The notes under the pieces were generated by a model. The model did no database searches and was not told the origin of the DNA. It saw nothing but the letters and a program-made list of their open reading frames with translations. A stretch of 64,000 bases of DNA from CALHVX01 sp051027215 (GTDB taxonomy: Bacteria; Pseudomonadota; Gammaproteobacteria; Pseudomonadales; Azotimanducaceae). A program made the translations under genes and the position numbers. Below, in pieces: positions 25,650-33,475 of this stretch (within the stretch, counting starts at the first letter, position 1; each line of letters starts with the position of its first letter). Location: the NCBI GenBank assembly GCA_051027215.1, contig JBPCXR010000247.1, forward strand, positions 25,900-89,899, written 5' to 3'.

Positions 25650-27794
25650 GTGTTAGATCTGCGAGCCGTCTCCCGGCTGTATCCCCGTCGTCCGTTCATA
25701 ACATTGTTAACTGTGCTGATTGCTCTGGCAGCTGGCCTGTTGTCACATCGACTACATGCTGACTTGCCAAACACTGTGCTCAGTCCCATTGACAATTCCC
25801 AAGACGAGATCAGTGGCTATTTGGAAGCCATGGTCAACGAAGAGCGGGTGTTGCTGCCAGCCCTGAAGGTGGATTATCAGGTCGCGGTGCATGGGGACTT
25901 GGCGCAAGTCAAAGTAGTGCAGACCTTTGCTAACCCGTTACGGGTGGCCATTACCCCGCGCTATCTTTTCCCGTTGCACGAGGATGCGGCGGTAAGCTCA
26001 TTGCTCATGCACGTTGGTGATGAAGTGGTTGTCGGTGAATTTCAGCGGCGCAAACGGGCACAGCAAACTTTTGCTGCGGCTCAGGCTGCTGGCAAAGTTG
26101 CTGCAATCGTCAATCAACAGCGTCCGAACATGTTCACACAGCGGATCGCCAACCTGATGCCAAGCGCCCAGGTGCGGGTTGAGCTCGGCTATACCCAGCG
26201 CCTACGCAAACAGGATGGCGAGTATGAGTTGGTGCTGCCGTTAGTTGTCGGTCCACGGTTTAACCCACCCGGCGCGAGAGGTTTGAACAAGGCGGTGCCA
26301 TACGCGCCGGTTGCGGGTCTGACACTGCCGGAGACTTTGACCGAAGAGCGGGTCGGTCTGGCCGTAGTGCTTGAAGCGCCGGTGCCGGTACTGGCGGTCA
26401 GCAGTCGCTCCCATGGGTTGTCTGTTACTCGTAAGTCGCCACAACGGCTGGCGGTGGGTTTTGCCGAAGACCGGGTGGTGGACAACCGTGATTTTGTACT
26501 ACGTTATCGATTGGGCGGGGATTCAGTCTCAGCGGGTGTTCTCAGTCACTGGCAGTCCCCCCAAAGTGATGTCGAATCTGATCGGCAGGGCGGCGGTTAC
26601 TTTAGCTTGCTGATCGAGCCGCCCGCGGATTTGCGCTCTGAACAAGTTTTGCCCCGTGAAATGGTATTTCTGCTGGATTGCAGCGGTTCCATGAGTGGCT
26701 TACCTATGGCAGCAAGCAAGGCTTTCATGCGTAAGGCGCTAGAGGGACTGGGCAGCAAAGACCGGTTCCGCATTATTCGCTTCAGCGATAGCGCCACCGA
26801 GTTCGCAGACTCGCCATTAGCGGCGACCCCAGCCAATATTGCTGCCGGCCTTGCTTACACCGATCAGCTGCGCGGCGGTGGCGGCACGGTAATGACCTCT
26901 GGAATCTACAAAGCCCTGTCTGCTCCAGCGCAAGCAGGGGTTGTGCGCAGCGTCGTGTTTTTGACTGACGGTTACATTGGCAACGAAGTGGAAGTGCTGC
27001 GTCTTGTGCGCAATGAGCTAGGCGCGGCGCGATTGTATGCGTTGGGCGTGGGTACCGGAGTCAATCGCTATTTGCTGGAAGCGCTGGCGAAAGTTGGTCG
27101 TGGTTTCGTGCGCTATATGGATCCCACCGAAGATCTGGACGAAGTGGCGCAAACGCTTGCCATGCGTTTGGCGCAACCGGTCCTGACGGATCTGCAGATT
27201 GATTGGGGCGACTTGCCAGTGACTGATCTAACGCCAGTGCAGTTGCCTGATTTGTTCGCTGGAGAGTCGTTGCAAGTGCAAGGGCGATTCACATCACCCG
27301 CACAAGGCCAGGTGCTCTTGAGTGGGCTCGCCAGTGCCGGGCGGGTTAGTAAACCGTTGTGGGTTGAGCTCAGCGAACGCGCACAACGGCCGCCAGTGCG
27401 CTCGGTATGGGCCCGCGCACAGGTCGCTGAGCACATGCAACAGCTACTGGCGCCCCAGGCCGTTCGATTCGAGCAGCGTAGTGACGCCGACGTTCAAGAG
27501 CTGGTTACGCGTCTCGGCGAAGACTACGGACTAATGACCCGCTGGACTTCGTTGGTCGCTGTCTCTAGCAAGGTCTACCAAAACGATCCGAGCCGAACTC
27601 AAGCGGCACCTGTTGCACTGTCAAAGGTCGCCGGTGTGACGGGCGCAGCCTACGGCGAGACCCAAGCCCAGAACTGGCCGGCCTTCAGCGGTGCGGGGAC
27701 CCCAGAACCTTCTATCTGGGCTGCGCTACTGGGGCTTGTTGGGCTGGCGTGGTTGAGCCGGCAGAAGTCTTTCTGGCGCCGTGTGGGGAGTTAA
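25650..27794 (+). CDS. VIT and von Willebrand A domain surface protein with PEP-CTERM-type sorting signal
   Basis: A 714-residue exported protein. The N-terminus has a basic then hydrophobic export segment (FITLLTVLIALAAGLL). A vault/inter-alpha-trypsin (VIT) domain spans about residues 45-185. A von Willebrand A domain follows from about 335, with the metal-ion site DCSGS (343-347), Thr413 and Asp440 in FLTDGYIGNE. The C-terminus is a sorting signal: TPEPS at 684-688, a hydrophobic helix (IWAALLGLVGLAWL), then a basic cluster (RQKSFWRR). It begins with GTG at 25650, with AAGGAG five bases upstream overlapping the exosortase stop. It is the probable dedicated substrate of the exosortase; the vWA domain suggests metal-dependent adhesion. 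Confidence 0.9.
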   Translation: MLDLRAVSRLYPRRPFITLLTVLIALAAGLLSHRLHADLPNTVLSPIDNSQDEISGYLEAMVNEERVLLPALKVDYQVAVHGDLAQVKVVQTFANPLRVAITPRYLFPLHEDAAVSSLLMHVGDEVVVGEFQRRKRAQQTFAAAQAAGKVAAIVNQQRPNMFTQRIANLMPSAQVRVELGYTQRLRKQDGEYELVLPLVVGPRFNPPGARGLNKAVPYAPVAGLTLPETLTEERVGLAVVLEAPVPVLAVSSRSHGLSVTRKSPQRLAVGFAEDRVVDNRDFVLRYRLGGDSVSAGVLSHWQSPQSDVESDRQGGGYFSLLIEPPADLRSEQVLPREMVFLLDCSGSMSGLPMAASKAFMRKALEGLGSKDRFRIIRFSDSATEFADSPLAATPANIAAGLAYTDQLRGGGGTVMTSGIYKALSAPAQAGVVRSVVFLTDGYIGNEVEVLRLVRNELGAARLYALGVGTGVNRYLLEALAKVGRGFVRYMDPTEDLDEVAQTLAMRLAQPVLTDLQIDWGDLPVTDLTPVQLPDLFAGESLQVQGRFTSPAQGQVLLSGLASAGRVSKPLWVELSERAQRPPVRSVWARAQVAEHMQQLLAPQAVRFEQRSDADVQELVTRLGEDYGLMTRWTSLVAVSSKVYQNDPSRTQAAPVALSKVAGVTGAAYGETQAQNWPAFSGAGTPEPSIWAALLGLVGLAWLSRQKSFWRRVGS

Positions 27795-27816
27795 AACCCT
27801 CAGTCCCGGCGCATAA

Positions 27817-27844
27817 TTGCAAGTCCGCCAAGCCGCAGTAGAAT
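27817..27844 (+). promoter_or_regulatory. Sigma-70-type promoter of the Rieske oxygenase cluster
   Basis: TTGCAA (27817-27822) and TAGAAT (27839-27844) are separated by 16 bp, a good match to -35 and -10 consensus. Transcription should start near 27852, about 20 bases before the first ATG of the cluster. It shows that the Rieske genes are not merely read through from the exosortase operon. Confidence 0.65.
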
Positions 27845-27873
27845 AGAGCGGTCCATTGCTTTCGAGGGTTCCC

Positions 27874-28104
27874 ATGCCTGCATTGCAGCATCCGTTGTCT
27901 GGCGCGATCTATCGGCTTCGCAGCGATGGCTTAGTGGACGTTGAGAACAACGGCTTGTGCGGGGTTTTCAACTCGGACGGACGCCACCATTCTGGGGAAC
28001 TGACCTACGCGGATCCACACATGCTGTTGTGGCTGGCGGGTCCGCAGTTGTCCGGTGCGGCAACATTCAATCGCCGCTTGAAGAAAGCCACAGGCGCCGA
28101 ATAA
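27874..28104 (+). CDS. Small conserved-looking protein heading the Rieske cluster
   Basis: A 76-residue protein that I do not recognise. It begins MPALQHPLSGAIYRLRSDG and contains GLVDVENNGLCGVFNSDGRH, then a Leu/Trp segment (PHMLLWLAGPQLSG) and a basic tail. It has no signal peptide or membrane helix. The ATG at 27874 has GAGGG seven bases upstream; an in-frame ATG at 27856 is less well placed. It is the first gene after the promoter at 27817 and stops 25 bp before the Rieske subunit, so it probably works with the oxygenase, perhaps as a small accessory or regulatory factor. Confidence 0.6.
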   Translation: MPALQHPLSGAIYRLRSDGLVDVENNGLCGVFNSDGRHHSGELTYADPHMLLWLAGPQLSGAATFNRRLKKATGAE

Positions 28105-28129
28105 ACCCATCCAGTCAGAGGTTCTGCCC

Positions 28130-29464
28130 ATGAGTGCCAAGTCGGTCCCAGCTCAATCCAGTGGTATTACCTACCAGGAGTTGATAGCCAGTGATGTGGT
28201 ACCGCCACCAACAACGTTAACGTTGACCAATCGTTTTGAGTCGCCCTTGGTGTCGGTGCCTGTCGAGCGCTATACCACCCAAGCGTTTCACGAGCTAGAA
28301 ATGAAAAACCTCTGGGGCAAGGTTTGGCAGATGGCCTGTCGGGAAGAAGAGATACCGGAAGTTGGGAACTATATAGTTTACGAGATCGGTTCTCATTCCA
28401 TCATTGTGGTGCGAACCAAAGATGGCATTCGCGCACACCACAATGTTTGCCGGCACCGTGGACGCAAGCTTTGCGATGCTGACGGTCACGCTTCCAGCTT
28501 CATCTGTCCGTTCCACGGTTTCAGTTGGCACACGGATGGCACATTGCGTGGGGTAACCTCTGAATGGGATTTCCCCCAGATCGATAAAGATGACTTTGAC
28601 TTGACGCCTGTTCAAGCCGACACCTGGGGCGGCTGGGTGTTCATAAACATGGACATGAAGGCCAGTTCGCTAGCGGAGCATCTTGGTGTGCTACCTGAGC
28701 ACTTTGCCGTTTGGGAGCCGCAAAACAAGTACGTTGAAGCGCACGTCGCGAAGATCATGCCTTGCAACTGGAAGCTGGTGCAAGAAGCCTTCAGCGAAGC
28801 TTTCCATGTAATTGCGACTCACCCGCAAATTCTCGCGGGTACTGGTGATGAAAACTCCCAGTACGACGCCTGGGGCAACGTTTCTCGGGCGATCACCCCG
28901 AACGGTACGCCGAGCCCGCACCTGCGCTTCAAGCCCAGTGAGCAACAATTGCTTGATGCAGTGTTGATGAAAGATCTGGATTCGCCGTCGGCCATGGAAG
29001 TGCCGGAAGGGAGCACCGCGCGGGCGGTATTGGCGGCGACCGCCCGGGCCAGTGTACAGGCGGCTGTGGGTGACGGAGCGTCGCTGTCGGATGCGTGTTT
29101 GAACGACAGCATCTACTACACTGTGTTTCCAAATTTTCATCCCTGGGGCGGCTTTAGTCGAATCGTCTATCGATTCCGGCCTTACAAGAACTTCTACAAC
29201 CAGTCGGTAATGGAGTGCTACTACCTCAGTCCCTTCGTTGGCGAGCGGCCAGCCCCGGCCAAGACTCACTGGTTAAGCGTTGATCAAGACTGGACTGAAG
29301 CACCAGAGCTCGGCATGTTGGCGAAAGTGTTCCAGCAAGATTCGTTCAACCTGCCCCGGGTACAAGAAGGATTAGAGGCTGCCCAGTTCGATGAGGTGGT
29401 GTTTGCCAACTATCAAGAAACCAAACTGCGCCATTTCCACCAGACCCTGGAACGATATTTATAA
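28130..29464 (+). CDS. Rieske [2Fe-2S] aromatic-ring-hydroxylating oxygenase, alpha subunit
   Basis: A 444-residue oxygenase terminal subunit. The Rieske domain has ligands Cys107 and His109 (NVCRHRGRKLC) and Cys126 and His129 (FICPFHGFSWH). The catalytic domain has the mononuclear-iron region QEAFSEAFHVIATHPQ, with His226 and His231 and the bridging acidic residue Glu223. Such enzymes hydroxylate or demethylate aromatic or steroid-like substrates using electrons from a reductase; no reductase gene is near. The substrate cannot be identified. It is followed 5 bp later by a SnoaL-like small subunit and then by a GST, forming a probable catabolic operon. Confidence 0.9.
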   Translation: MSAKSVPAQSSGITYQELIASDVVPPPTTLTLTNRFESPLVSVPVERYTTQAFHELEMKNLWGKVWQMACREEEIPEVGNYIVYEIGSHSIIVVRTKDGIRAHHNVCRHRGRKLCDADGHASSFICPFHGFSWHTDGTLRGVTSEWDFPQIDKDDFDLTPVQADTWGGWVFINMDMKASSLAEHLGVLPEHFAVWEPQNKYVEAHVAKIMPCNWKLVQEAFSEAFHVIATHPQILAGTGDENSQYDAWGNVSRAITPNGTPSPHLRFKPSEQQLLDAVLMKDLDSPSAMEVPEGSTARAVLAATARASVQAAVGDGASLSDACLNDSIYYTVFPNFHPWGGFSRIVYRFRPYKNFYNQSVMECYYLSPFVGERPAPAKTHWLSVDQDWTEAPELGMLAKVFQQDSFNLPRVQEGLEAAQFDEVVFANYQETKLRHFHQTLERYL

Positions 29465-29469
29465 CCCCA

Positions 29470-29970
29470 ATGCACCATACCGCCCGAGAGCTCGCTGACC
29501 TGGAATCCATTCGCAACGCCGTGTTGCGCTACTGTCGTGGTGTCGATCGGCTCGACCCAGAATTGATGAAGTCCGCCTATTGGCCGGAGGCGAGCGACGA
29601 TCATGGGGTGTTTGTCGGCAATGCCATGGAGTTTGTCGATCACTGTATGGTCAGCCACCTGCGCTGGCGGGCGACCAGTCACTGCGTGTTCAATCACAGC
29701 ATCACCCTGGATATGGACGAATTCCACGCACGAGGAGAGGTGTACAACGTCACTTACCTATTCCACAAGGGTAGCCAAGGCATGGACACCTGGCACGGTC
29801 GCTACCTGGACTGCTATGAAAAACGCGGCGATGAATGGCGCATTATAGAGCGCGTTTGTGTACACGAAGGCAGCTACAGCCAGGCGATCCAACCCATGGA
29901 CATTGACTCTGGCAGCTTCCGTCAAGGCGATCTAGACCGTGGTGTTAAGGACACGGGCTTAGGTCCTTAG
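29470..29970 (+). CDS. SnoaL/NTF2-like protein, probable oxygenase small subunit or isomerase
   Basis: A 166-residue protein with the SnoaL-type cystatin-like fold pattern: LADLESIRNAVLRYCRGVDR, an acidic loop (PEASDDHGVFVGNA), a His-rich middle strand (RATSHCVFNHSITLDMD), and DTWHGRYLDCYEKRGDEWRI near the end. This pattern is common in ring-hydroxylating oxygenase beta subunits and in polyketide cyclases or dehydratases. Five bases after the Rieske subunit, it is most likely the beta subunit or a companion isomerase. There is no catalytic signature to decide. It ends 3 bp before the GST gene. Confidence 0.75.
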   Translation: MHHTARELADLESIRNAVLRYCRGVDRLDPELMKSAYWPEASDDHGVFVGNAMEFVDHCMVSHLRWRATSHCVFNHSITLDMDEFHARGEVYNVTYLFHKGSQGMDTWHGRYLDCYEKRGDEWRIIERVCVHEGSYSQAIQPMDIDSGSFRQGDLDRGVKDTGLGP

Positions 29971-29973
29971 GTC

Positions 29974-30783
29974 ATGCCCTCGATTCGAATTTTTTCCTAC
30001 CTGCCAAACCCGCGGGTTTGGAAAGCAACCATTGCCGCTAGATTGCTAGGCGTTGAGCTGGAAGTGCTTGGCAGTACTCCAAAGGAGCTGGGTGACTGGC
30101 TTTGGGACGTCGAGCCGAGGCCGCTAGAGGCCCACGAGCGCGGTGCGGACAGCCCGTATGCTCGATCTGCACGCCGCGGTTTCAGTGCCACGTTGTACAA
30201 AACCGATGCCTTTCTCCGAGCCCATCCGTTCGGCACGGTTCCGGCTGCGTTCGTTGGCGACGAAGCGGTTGGCGTTTTCGAATCCAACAGCATTTTGCGC
30301 GCCGTTGCCCGCATGCATAGCGGTACCGATGGGCTCTATGGCGCGAACGCGCAGCTCGCCAGCCGCATCGATAGTTTTCTCGATGCAGATCTGGTGTTTG
30401 CCCGAGAAGCCCAGGAGTACCTGCTGGCATTGCAGAACGGCAGCTGTAGCGCGGAAGGCTACGCGCGCATGGCCGCTGCTGCGGAGTTTTTCTTTTCAGG
30501 GCTCGAGCAGGCACTGGCTAGCAGTGAGCAGTATCTAGTAGGACAAACGCTGTCTATTGCCGATATCGCTGTAATCTGCGACCTGGCGCAATTTCGCCGA
30601 GAGCAGTTGATGCCGCGTGAGTCACAGCAGCCGGCGCTGTCTGGCGCCCAGTGGCAGGCTTCTTATCCACGGCTGCACACCTACTTCCAGCGCTTGGTCC
30701 AAGTGCCCGAGCTCGCAGAAGACCTTGGATCCTATCTCGACGACTTTGAGCAGCGGCTCGCACGCTTGAACGCTAAGAGCTGA
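29974..30783 (+). CDS. Glutathione S-transferase family protein
   Basis: A 269-residue protein with an N-terminal thioredoxin-like GST domain (FSYLPNPRVWKATIAARLLG, then the PAAFVGDEAVGVFESNSILR strand-turn, where ESNSI fits the glutathione gamma-glutamyl site) and an alpha-helical C-terminal domain (LVGQTLSIADIAVICDL, the N-capping box region). It ends in a longer helical tail (LGSYLDDFEQRLARL). It may open epoxides or rings, or detoxify products of the Rieske enzyme. It is the last gene of the cluster, and the next gene is convergent with 3 bp between. Confidence 0.82.
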   Translation: MPSIRIFSYLPNPRVWKATIAARLLGVELEVLGSTPKELGDWLWDVEPRPLEAHERGADSPYARSARRGFSATLYKTDAFLRAHPFGTVPAAFVGDEAVGVFESNSILRAVARMHSGTDGLYGANAQLASRIDSFLDADLVFAREAQEYLLALQNGSCSAEGYARMAAAAEFFFSGLEQALASSEQYLVGQTLSIADIAVICDLAQFRREQLMPRESQQPALSGAQWQASYPRLHTYFQRLVQVPELAEDLGSYLDDFEQRLARLNAKS

Positions 30784-30786
30784 GTT

Positions 30787-30972
30787 CTAGTCGTCCTCGT
30801 CCTCGTCATCCTCATCATCGTCGTCATAGTCATCATCGTCGTCGCCCAGTGCGTCGGCAACGAGTCGCTGTTTTGCCAGCTCCAAAGTGCCGATGAGTTC
30901 GACGTAGCTGGCCTCAGTTTCGTCCAGCAGATCTTCAAACCGGGAAGTGAACTCAACGATATCGATGGGCAT
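30787..30972 (-). CDS. Small protein with Asp/Glu-repeat tail
   Basis: A 61-residue protein. A normal amphipathic N-terminal helix region (MPIDIVEFTSRFEDLLDETE and ELIGTLELAKQRLVADALG) is followed by about twenty almost unbroken Asp and Glu residues with one Tyr. The tail is encoded by near-repeats of GAC/GAT/GAA-type triplets. The ATG at 30972 is preferred; an upstream TTG at 31005 would add eleven residues. The function is unknown. The acidic tail resembles those of chaperones or DNA-mimic factors, but no relation is claimed. Confidence 0.6.
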   Translation of the reverse strand: MPIDIVEFTSRFEDLLDETEASYVELIGTLELAKQRLVADALGDDDDDYDDDDEDDEDEDD

Positions 30973-31057
30973 GACGATTACTCTATGGGGTGGATAGGGC
31001 GGCAACCAAAGGCGCGCAGTGTACGGGATTTTTTGCCGCAGAGAAGAGGTTACGGTC

Positions 31058-32125
31058 CTAACTCAGATCTACACTCGGCATCTGTTGAAGCGCAAACAGC
31101 GGATCCTTTTGGATGACCCCTTCGTGAGTCGCGATGCTGTCTTTGACTGCACTTACCTCGGCAAAGGAAGCAATGTGGAAAAGTGCGTCACCGGCATTTA
31201 CCAAAGGTAGGTTGTTCATGCCGATGACAATGCCCTCGACGCCGCTATTAACCGCTACTTCGCCAGAATTGAAAGGGGAAGAGATCGCGCCCAGCGGTTG
31301 ATCTACGGTCACTCGACTGCCGAGGGCGACAAACGGTCTGAACATGCCGTTGGTATTGGCTCGATACCAACGGGTCTTGCTGGCTACGAAGGCGTCTGCT
31401 TGGCCGATTCTCTCCGCCTTGGCTTCGAGCATGCCTAGTGTGGTCATGAAATTCAGAATGCCGCGTACCCCAGTGACGATAGCCCGCTCGCAAAGGCGCA
31501 GCGCCTCCCCGGCTTCGTAGGTGATCGCAGGGATGCCGATTTTGCTCGCTTCTGCACGCAACGATTTGTCGATCAGGCCGGCGTTGACGATCACCGGAAT
31601 CGCGAAACTTTGCGCCAGCATCTCAATCTCAGGCTGCGCTACGTTCGCCCGGATCTGTGGCAGGTTGTTTCGATGTACGGCCGCTGTGTGCAGGTCGATG
31701 ATGTGAGTGCACGGTCGCACGATGTTGTCGAAAAACAGCTTCGCTGTGCGCGCTCCAAGGGAGCCGAGCTCGCGTCCGGGAAAGCAACGATTCAGATCTC
31801 TTCGATCGGGGAGGTAGCGAGACTGGTTGATGAAGCCGTGCATATTGACCACGGGCACCAGTACCAGGGTGCCGGACAATTGCGTTAACGCACTTTTGGT
31901 ACGAAGTCGGCGGATGATCTCCACGCCATTGATCTCATTGCCATGAATAGCAGCACATACCAACAGCGTTGGCCCCGGCTTGTGACCATGGATGACCTCG
32001 ATGCTCGTGCTCAAGGGGGTATGGGTCACCAGTTGCGCGCCCGACAACTCGAATTGGCGACGCTCTCCGGGTTGAATCAACTGGTTGGCGATCGCAAACG
32101 GCTCGCCTGTGGCAAGGTTAGGCAT
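31058..32125 (-). CDS. Succinylglutamate desuccinylase/aspartoacylase-family zinc hydrolase
   Basis: A 355-residue M14-like metallohydrolase. CAAIHGNEINGVEIIRRL supplies zinc ligands His and Glu, RDLNRCFPG is a substrate-binding arginine motif, and IIDLHTAAVHRNNLPQI carries the next histidine. A C-terminal beta-rich domain (GSRVTVDQPLGAI, EGIVIGMNNLPLVNAGDALFHIA) closes the protein as in this family. It should remove an acyl group from an N-acyl amino acid or related compound; the real substrate is not determined. It lies alone between the acidic mini-protein and tRNA-Leu, on the same strand as both. Confidence 0.87.
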   Translation of the reverse strand: MPNLATGEPFAIANQLIQPGERRQFELSGAQLVTHTPLSTSIEVIHGHKPGPTLLVCAAIHGNEINGVEIIRRLRTKSALTQLSGTLVLVPVVNMHGFINQSRYLPDRRDLNRCFPGRELGSLGARTAKLFFDNIVRPCTHIIDLHTAAVHRNNLPQIRANVAQPEIEMLAQSFAIPVIVNAGLIDKSLRAEASKIGIPAITYEAGEALRLCERAIVTGVRGILNFMTTLGMLEAKAERIGQADAFVASKTRWYRANTNGMFRPFVALGSRVTVDQPLGAISSPFNSGEVAVNSGVEGIVIGMNNLPLVNAGDALFHIASFAEVSAVKDSIATHEGVIQKDPLFALQQMPSVDLS

Positions 32126-32174
32126 ATCGGACCAAAGGCTATGGCGACTGCGGCCGCCCGGATCAATATAGAAG

Positions 32175-32261
32175 TGGTACCTGGGGTCGGAGTCGAACCG
32201 ACACTCCCTTGCGGGAACCAGAGTTTGAGTCTAGCGCGTCTACCAATTTCGCCACCCAGGC
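32175..32261 (-). tRNA. tRNA-Leu (anticodon CAA)
   Basis: The reverse strand folds as an 87-base class II tRNA with an encoded CCA end. The acceptor stem GCCTGGG pairs with CCCAGGT (one G-U at 1:72), and the D-arm has TGGTAGACG. The anticodon stem CTAGA/TCTGG closes a seven-base loop, CTCAAAC, with anticodon CAA. A long variable arm (TTCCCGCAAGGGA, stem CCC/GGG) and the T-loop GTTCGACTC complete it. A tRNA-Leu beside queA is also seen in pseudomonads. Confidence 0.93.
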
Positions 32262-32319
32262 ACTGCGCCACTGGTCATGCCAGCGGCAGGAGGGGGATTC
32301 TGCCTAAACTGGTGCCAAG

Positions 32320-32350
32320 TTGGAACCTCCGTGGCGTTGGCTGCTAGAAT
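32320..32350 (+). promoter_or_regulatory. Possible promoter upstream of queA
   Basis: An extended -10 element TGCTAGAAT (hexamer TAGAAT at 32345-32350) lies 84 bases before the queA ATG. The only -35 candidate, TTGGAA (32320-32325), is 19 bp away, slightly long, so the extended -10 probably carries most of the activity. It could drive queA-tgt-yajC-secDF. Confidence 0.45.
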
Positions 32351-32434
32351 TCCCGCCTTTCTTGCGGCCTATGGCGATTATGTTGATTCGCTGCCTGCCG
32401 TCTCACAGCCCACTAGGATTGGTCAGTCAAGCCA

Positions 32435-33475
32435 ATGCAAGCCAGCGACTTTCACTTCGATCTTCCGCCTGAGTTGATCGCTCAAACGCCGTTAGCAGAG
32501 CGCAGCGCCAGCCGGCTGCTGATCCTACGCGGCGCGACAGCGGAGCATGGTCAATTTACTGACCTCGTCACGTTGCTCAATCCAGGCGATCTTCTCGTAT
32601 TGAACGATACGCGGGTGATTAAGGCGCGGCTATTTGCCAGCAAAGATAGCGGCGGCAAAGCCGAGGTGCTACTCGAGCGCATCATTGACCGGCACACCTG
32701 TCTTGCCCAAGTGCGGGTCAGCAAGCCGTTGCAGATCGGCCGTCTGTTGTCTTGTCCAGGCGGTGATCTGCAGGTACTTGGGCGGGAGGGCGTGTTCTAC
32801 CGATTAGGTATTGCCAGCGGGGTATTGGATCTGTTCGAGCGCTGTGGGCAAGTCCCGCTGCCGCCTTATATTACTCGGCCCAGCGCTACAGCGGATGAGC
32901 GCTCTTACCAAACCGTGTTCGCCCGAGATCCCGGTGCGGTCGCTGCGCCCACTGCCGGTTTACACTTCAGCCAGGCACTGCTAACGGAGTTGGCCGAGGC
33001 CAGCGTAGGGCGGGCGTTCGTTACCCTGCATGTTGGTGCTGGAACCTTTTCACCGGTACGCGGAGAGTTGGCTGCCCACGAGATGCACAAGGAGCACTTT
33101 CGGCTGCCTGCTGAGACTGTCGACGCGATTAACCAGTGCCGCGCCCGGGGCGGACGAGTTGTCGCCGTTGGCACCACAGTGGTGCGCACCTTGGAAACAG
33201 CTGCGCGGTATGCTCAATCCGAAGGCGGTGGTCTACGAGCGTTGGAGGGAGAAACGCAATTGTTCATTCAGCCCGGGTTTCGGTTTCAAGTTGTCGATGC
33301 CTTGATCACCAATTTCCATTTGCCTGCTTCGACTCTGCTGATGTTGGTGGCTGCCTTTGCCGGGACCGAGCGGACCCTTGCTGCCTATCAAGCTGCGGTG
33401 ACAGCGGGCTACCGCTTTTTTTCTTACGGCGATGCCATGTTTGTGACCGCAGCACAGGATCCGGCACATGTTTGA
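32435..33475 (+). CDS. queA: S-adenosylmethionine:tRNA ribosyltransferase-isomerase
   Basis: This 346-residue enzyme moves the ribosyl part of S-adenosylmethionine onto 7-aminomethyl-deazaguanine at tRNA position 34, making epoxyqueuosine. Signatures include FDLPPELIAQTPLAERSASR, LLVLNDTRVIKARL, AAPTAGLHFS and TNFHLPASTLLMLVAAFAG. The start is ATG 32435, although the ribosome site is weak. The end overlaps tgt by 8 bp, so they are coupled steps of the same queuosine pathway. Confidence 0.96.
   Translation: MQASDFHFDLPPELIAQTPLAERSASRLLILRGATAEHGQFTDLVTLLNPGDLLVLNDTRVIKARLFASKDSGGKAEVLLERIIDRHTCLAQVRVSKPLQIGRLLSCPGGDLQVLGREGVFYRLGIASGVLDLFERCGQVPLPPYITRPSATADERSYQTVFARDPGAVAAPTAGLHFSQALLTELAEASVGRAFVTLHVGAGTFSPVRGELAAHEMHKEHFRLPAETVDAINQCRARGGRVVAVGTTVVRTLETAARYAQSEGGGLRALEGETQLFIQPGFRFQVVDALITNFHLPASTLLMLVAAFAGTERTLAAYQAAVTAGYRFFSYGDAMFVTAAQDPAHV

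Noticed and set aside
25650..27794. VIT-vWA protein as a classic sortase target
   Set aside because: There is no LPXTG-like motif near the C-terminus; TPEPS plus helix and basic tail point to an exosortase signal.
31943..32347. 134-residue open frame running across the tRNA-Leu gene
   Set aside because: It crosses a clear tRNA on the opposite strand and the start of the aspartoacylase-like gene, and has no recognisable sequence.
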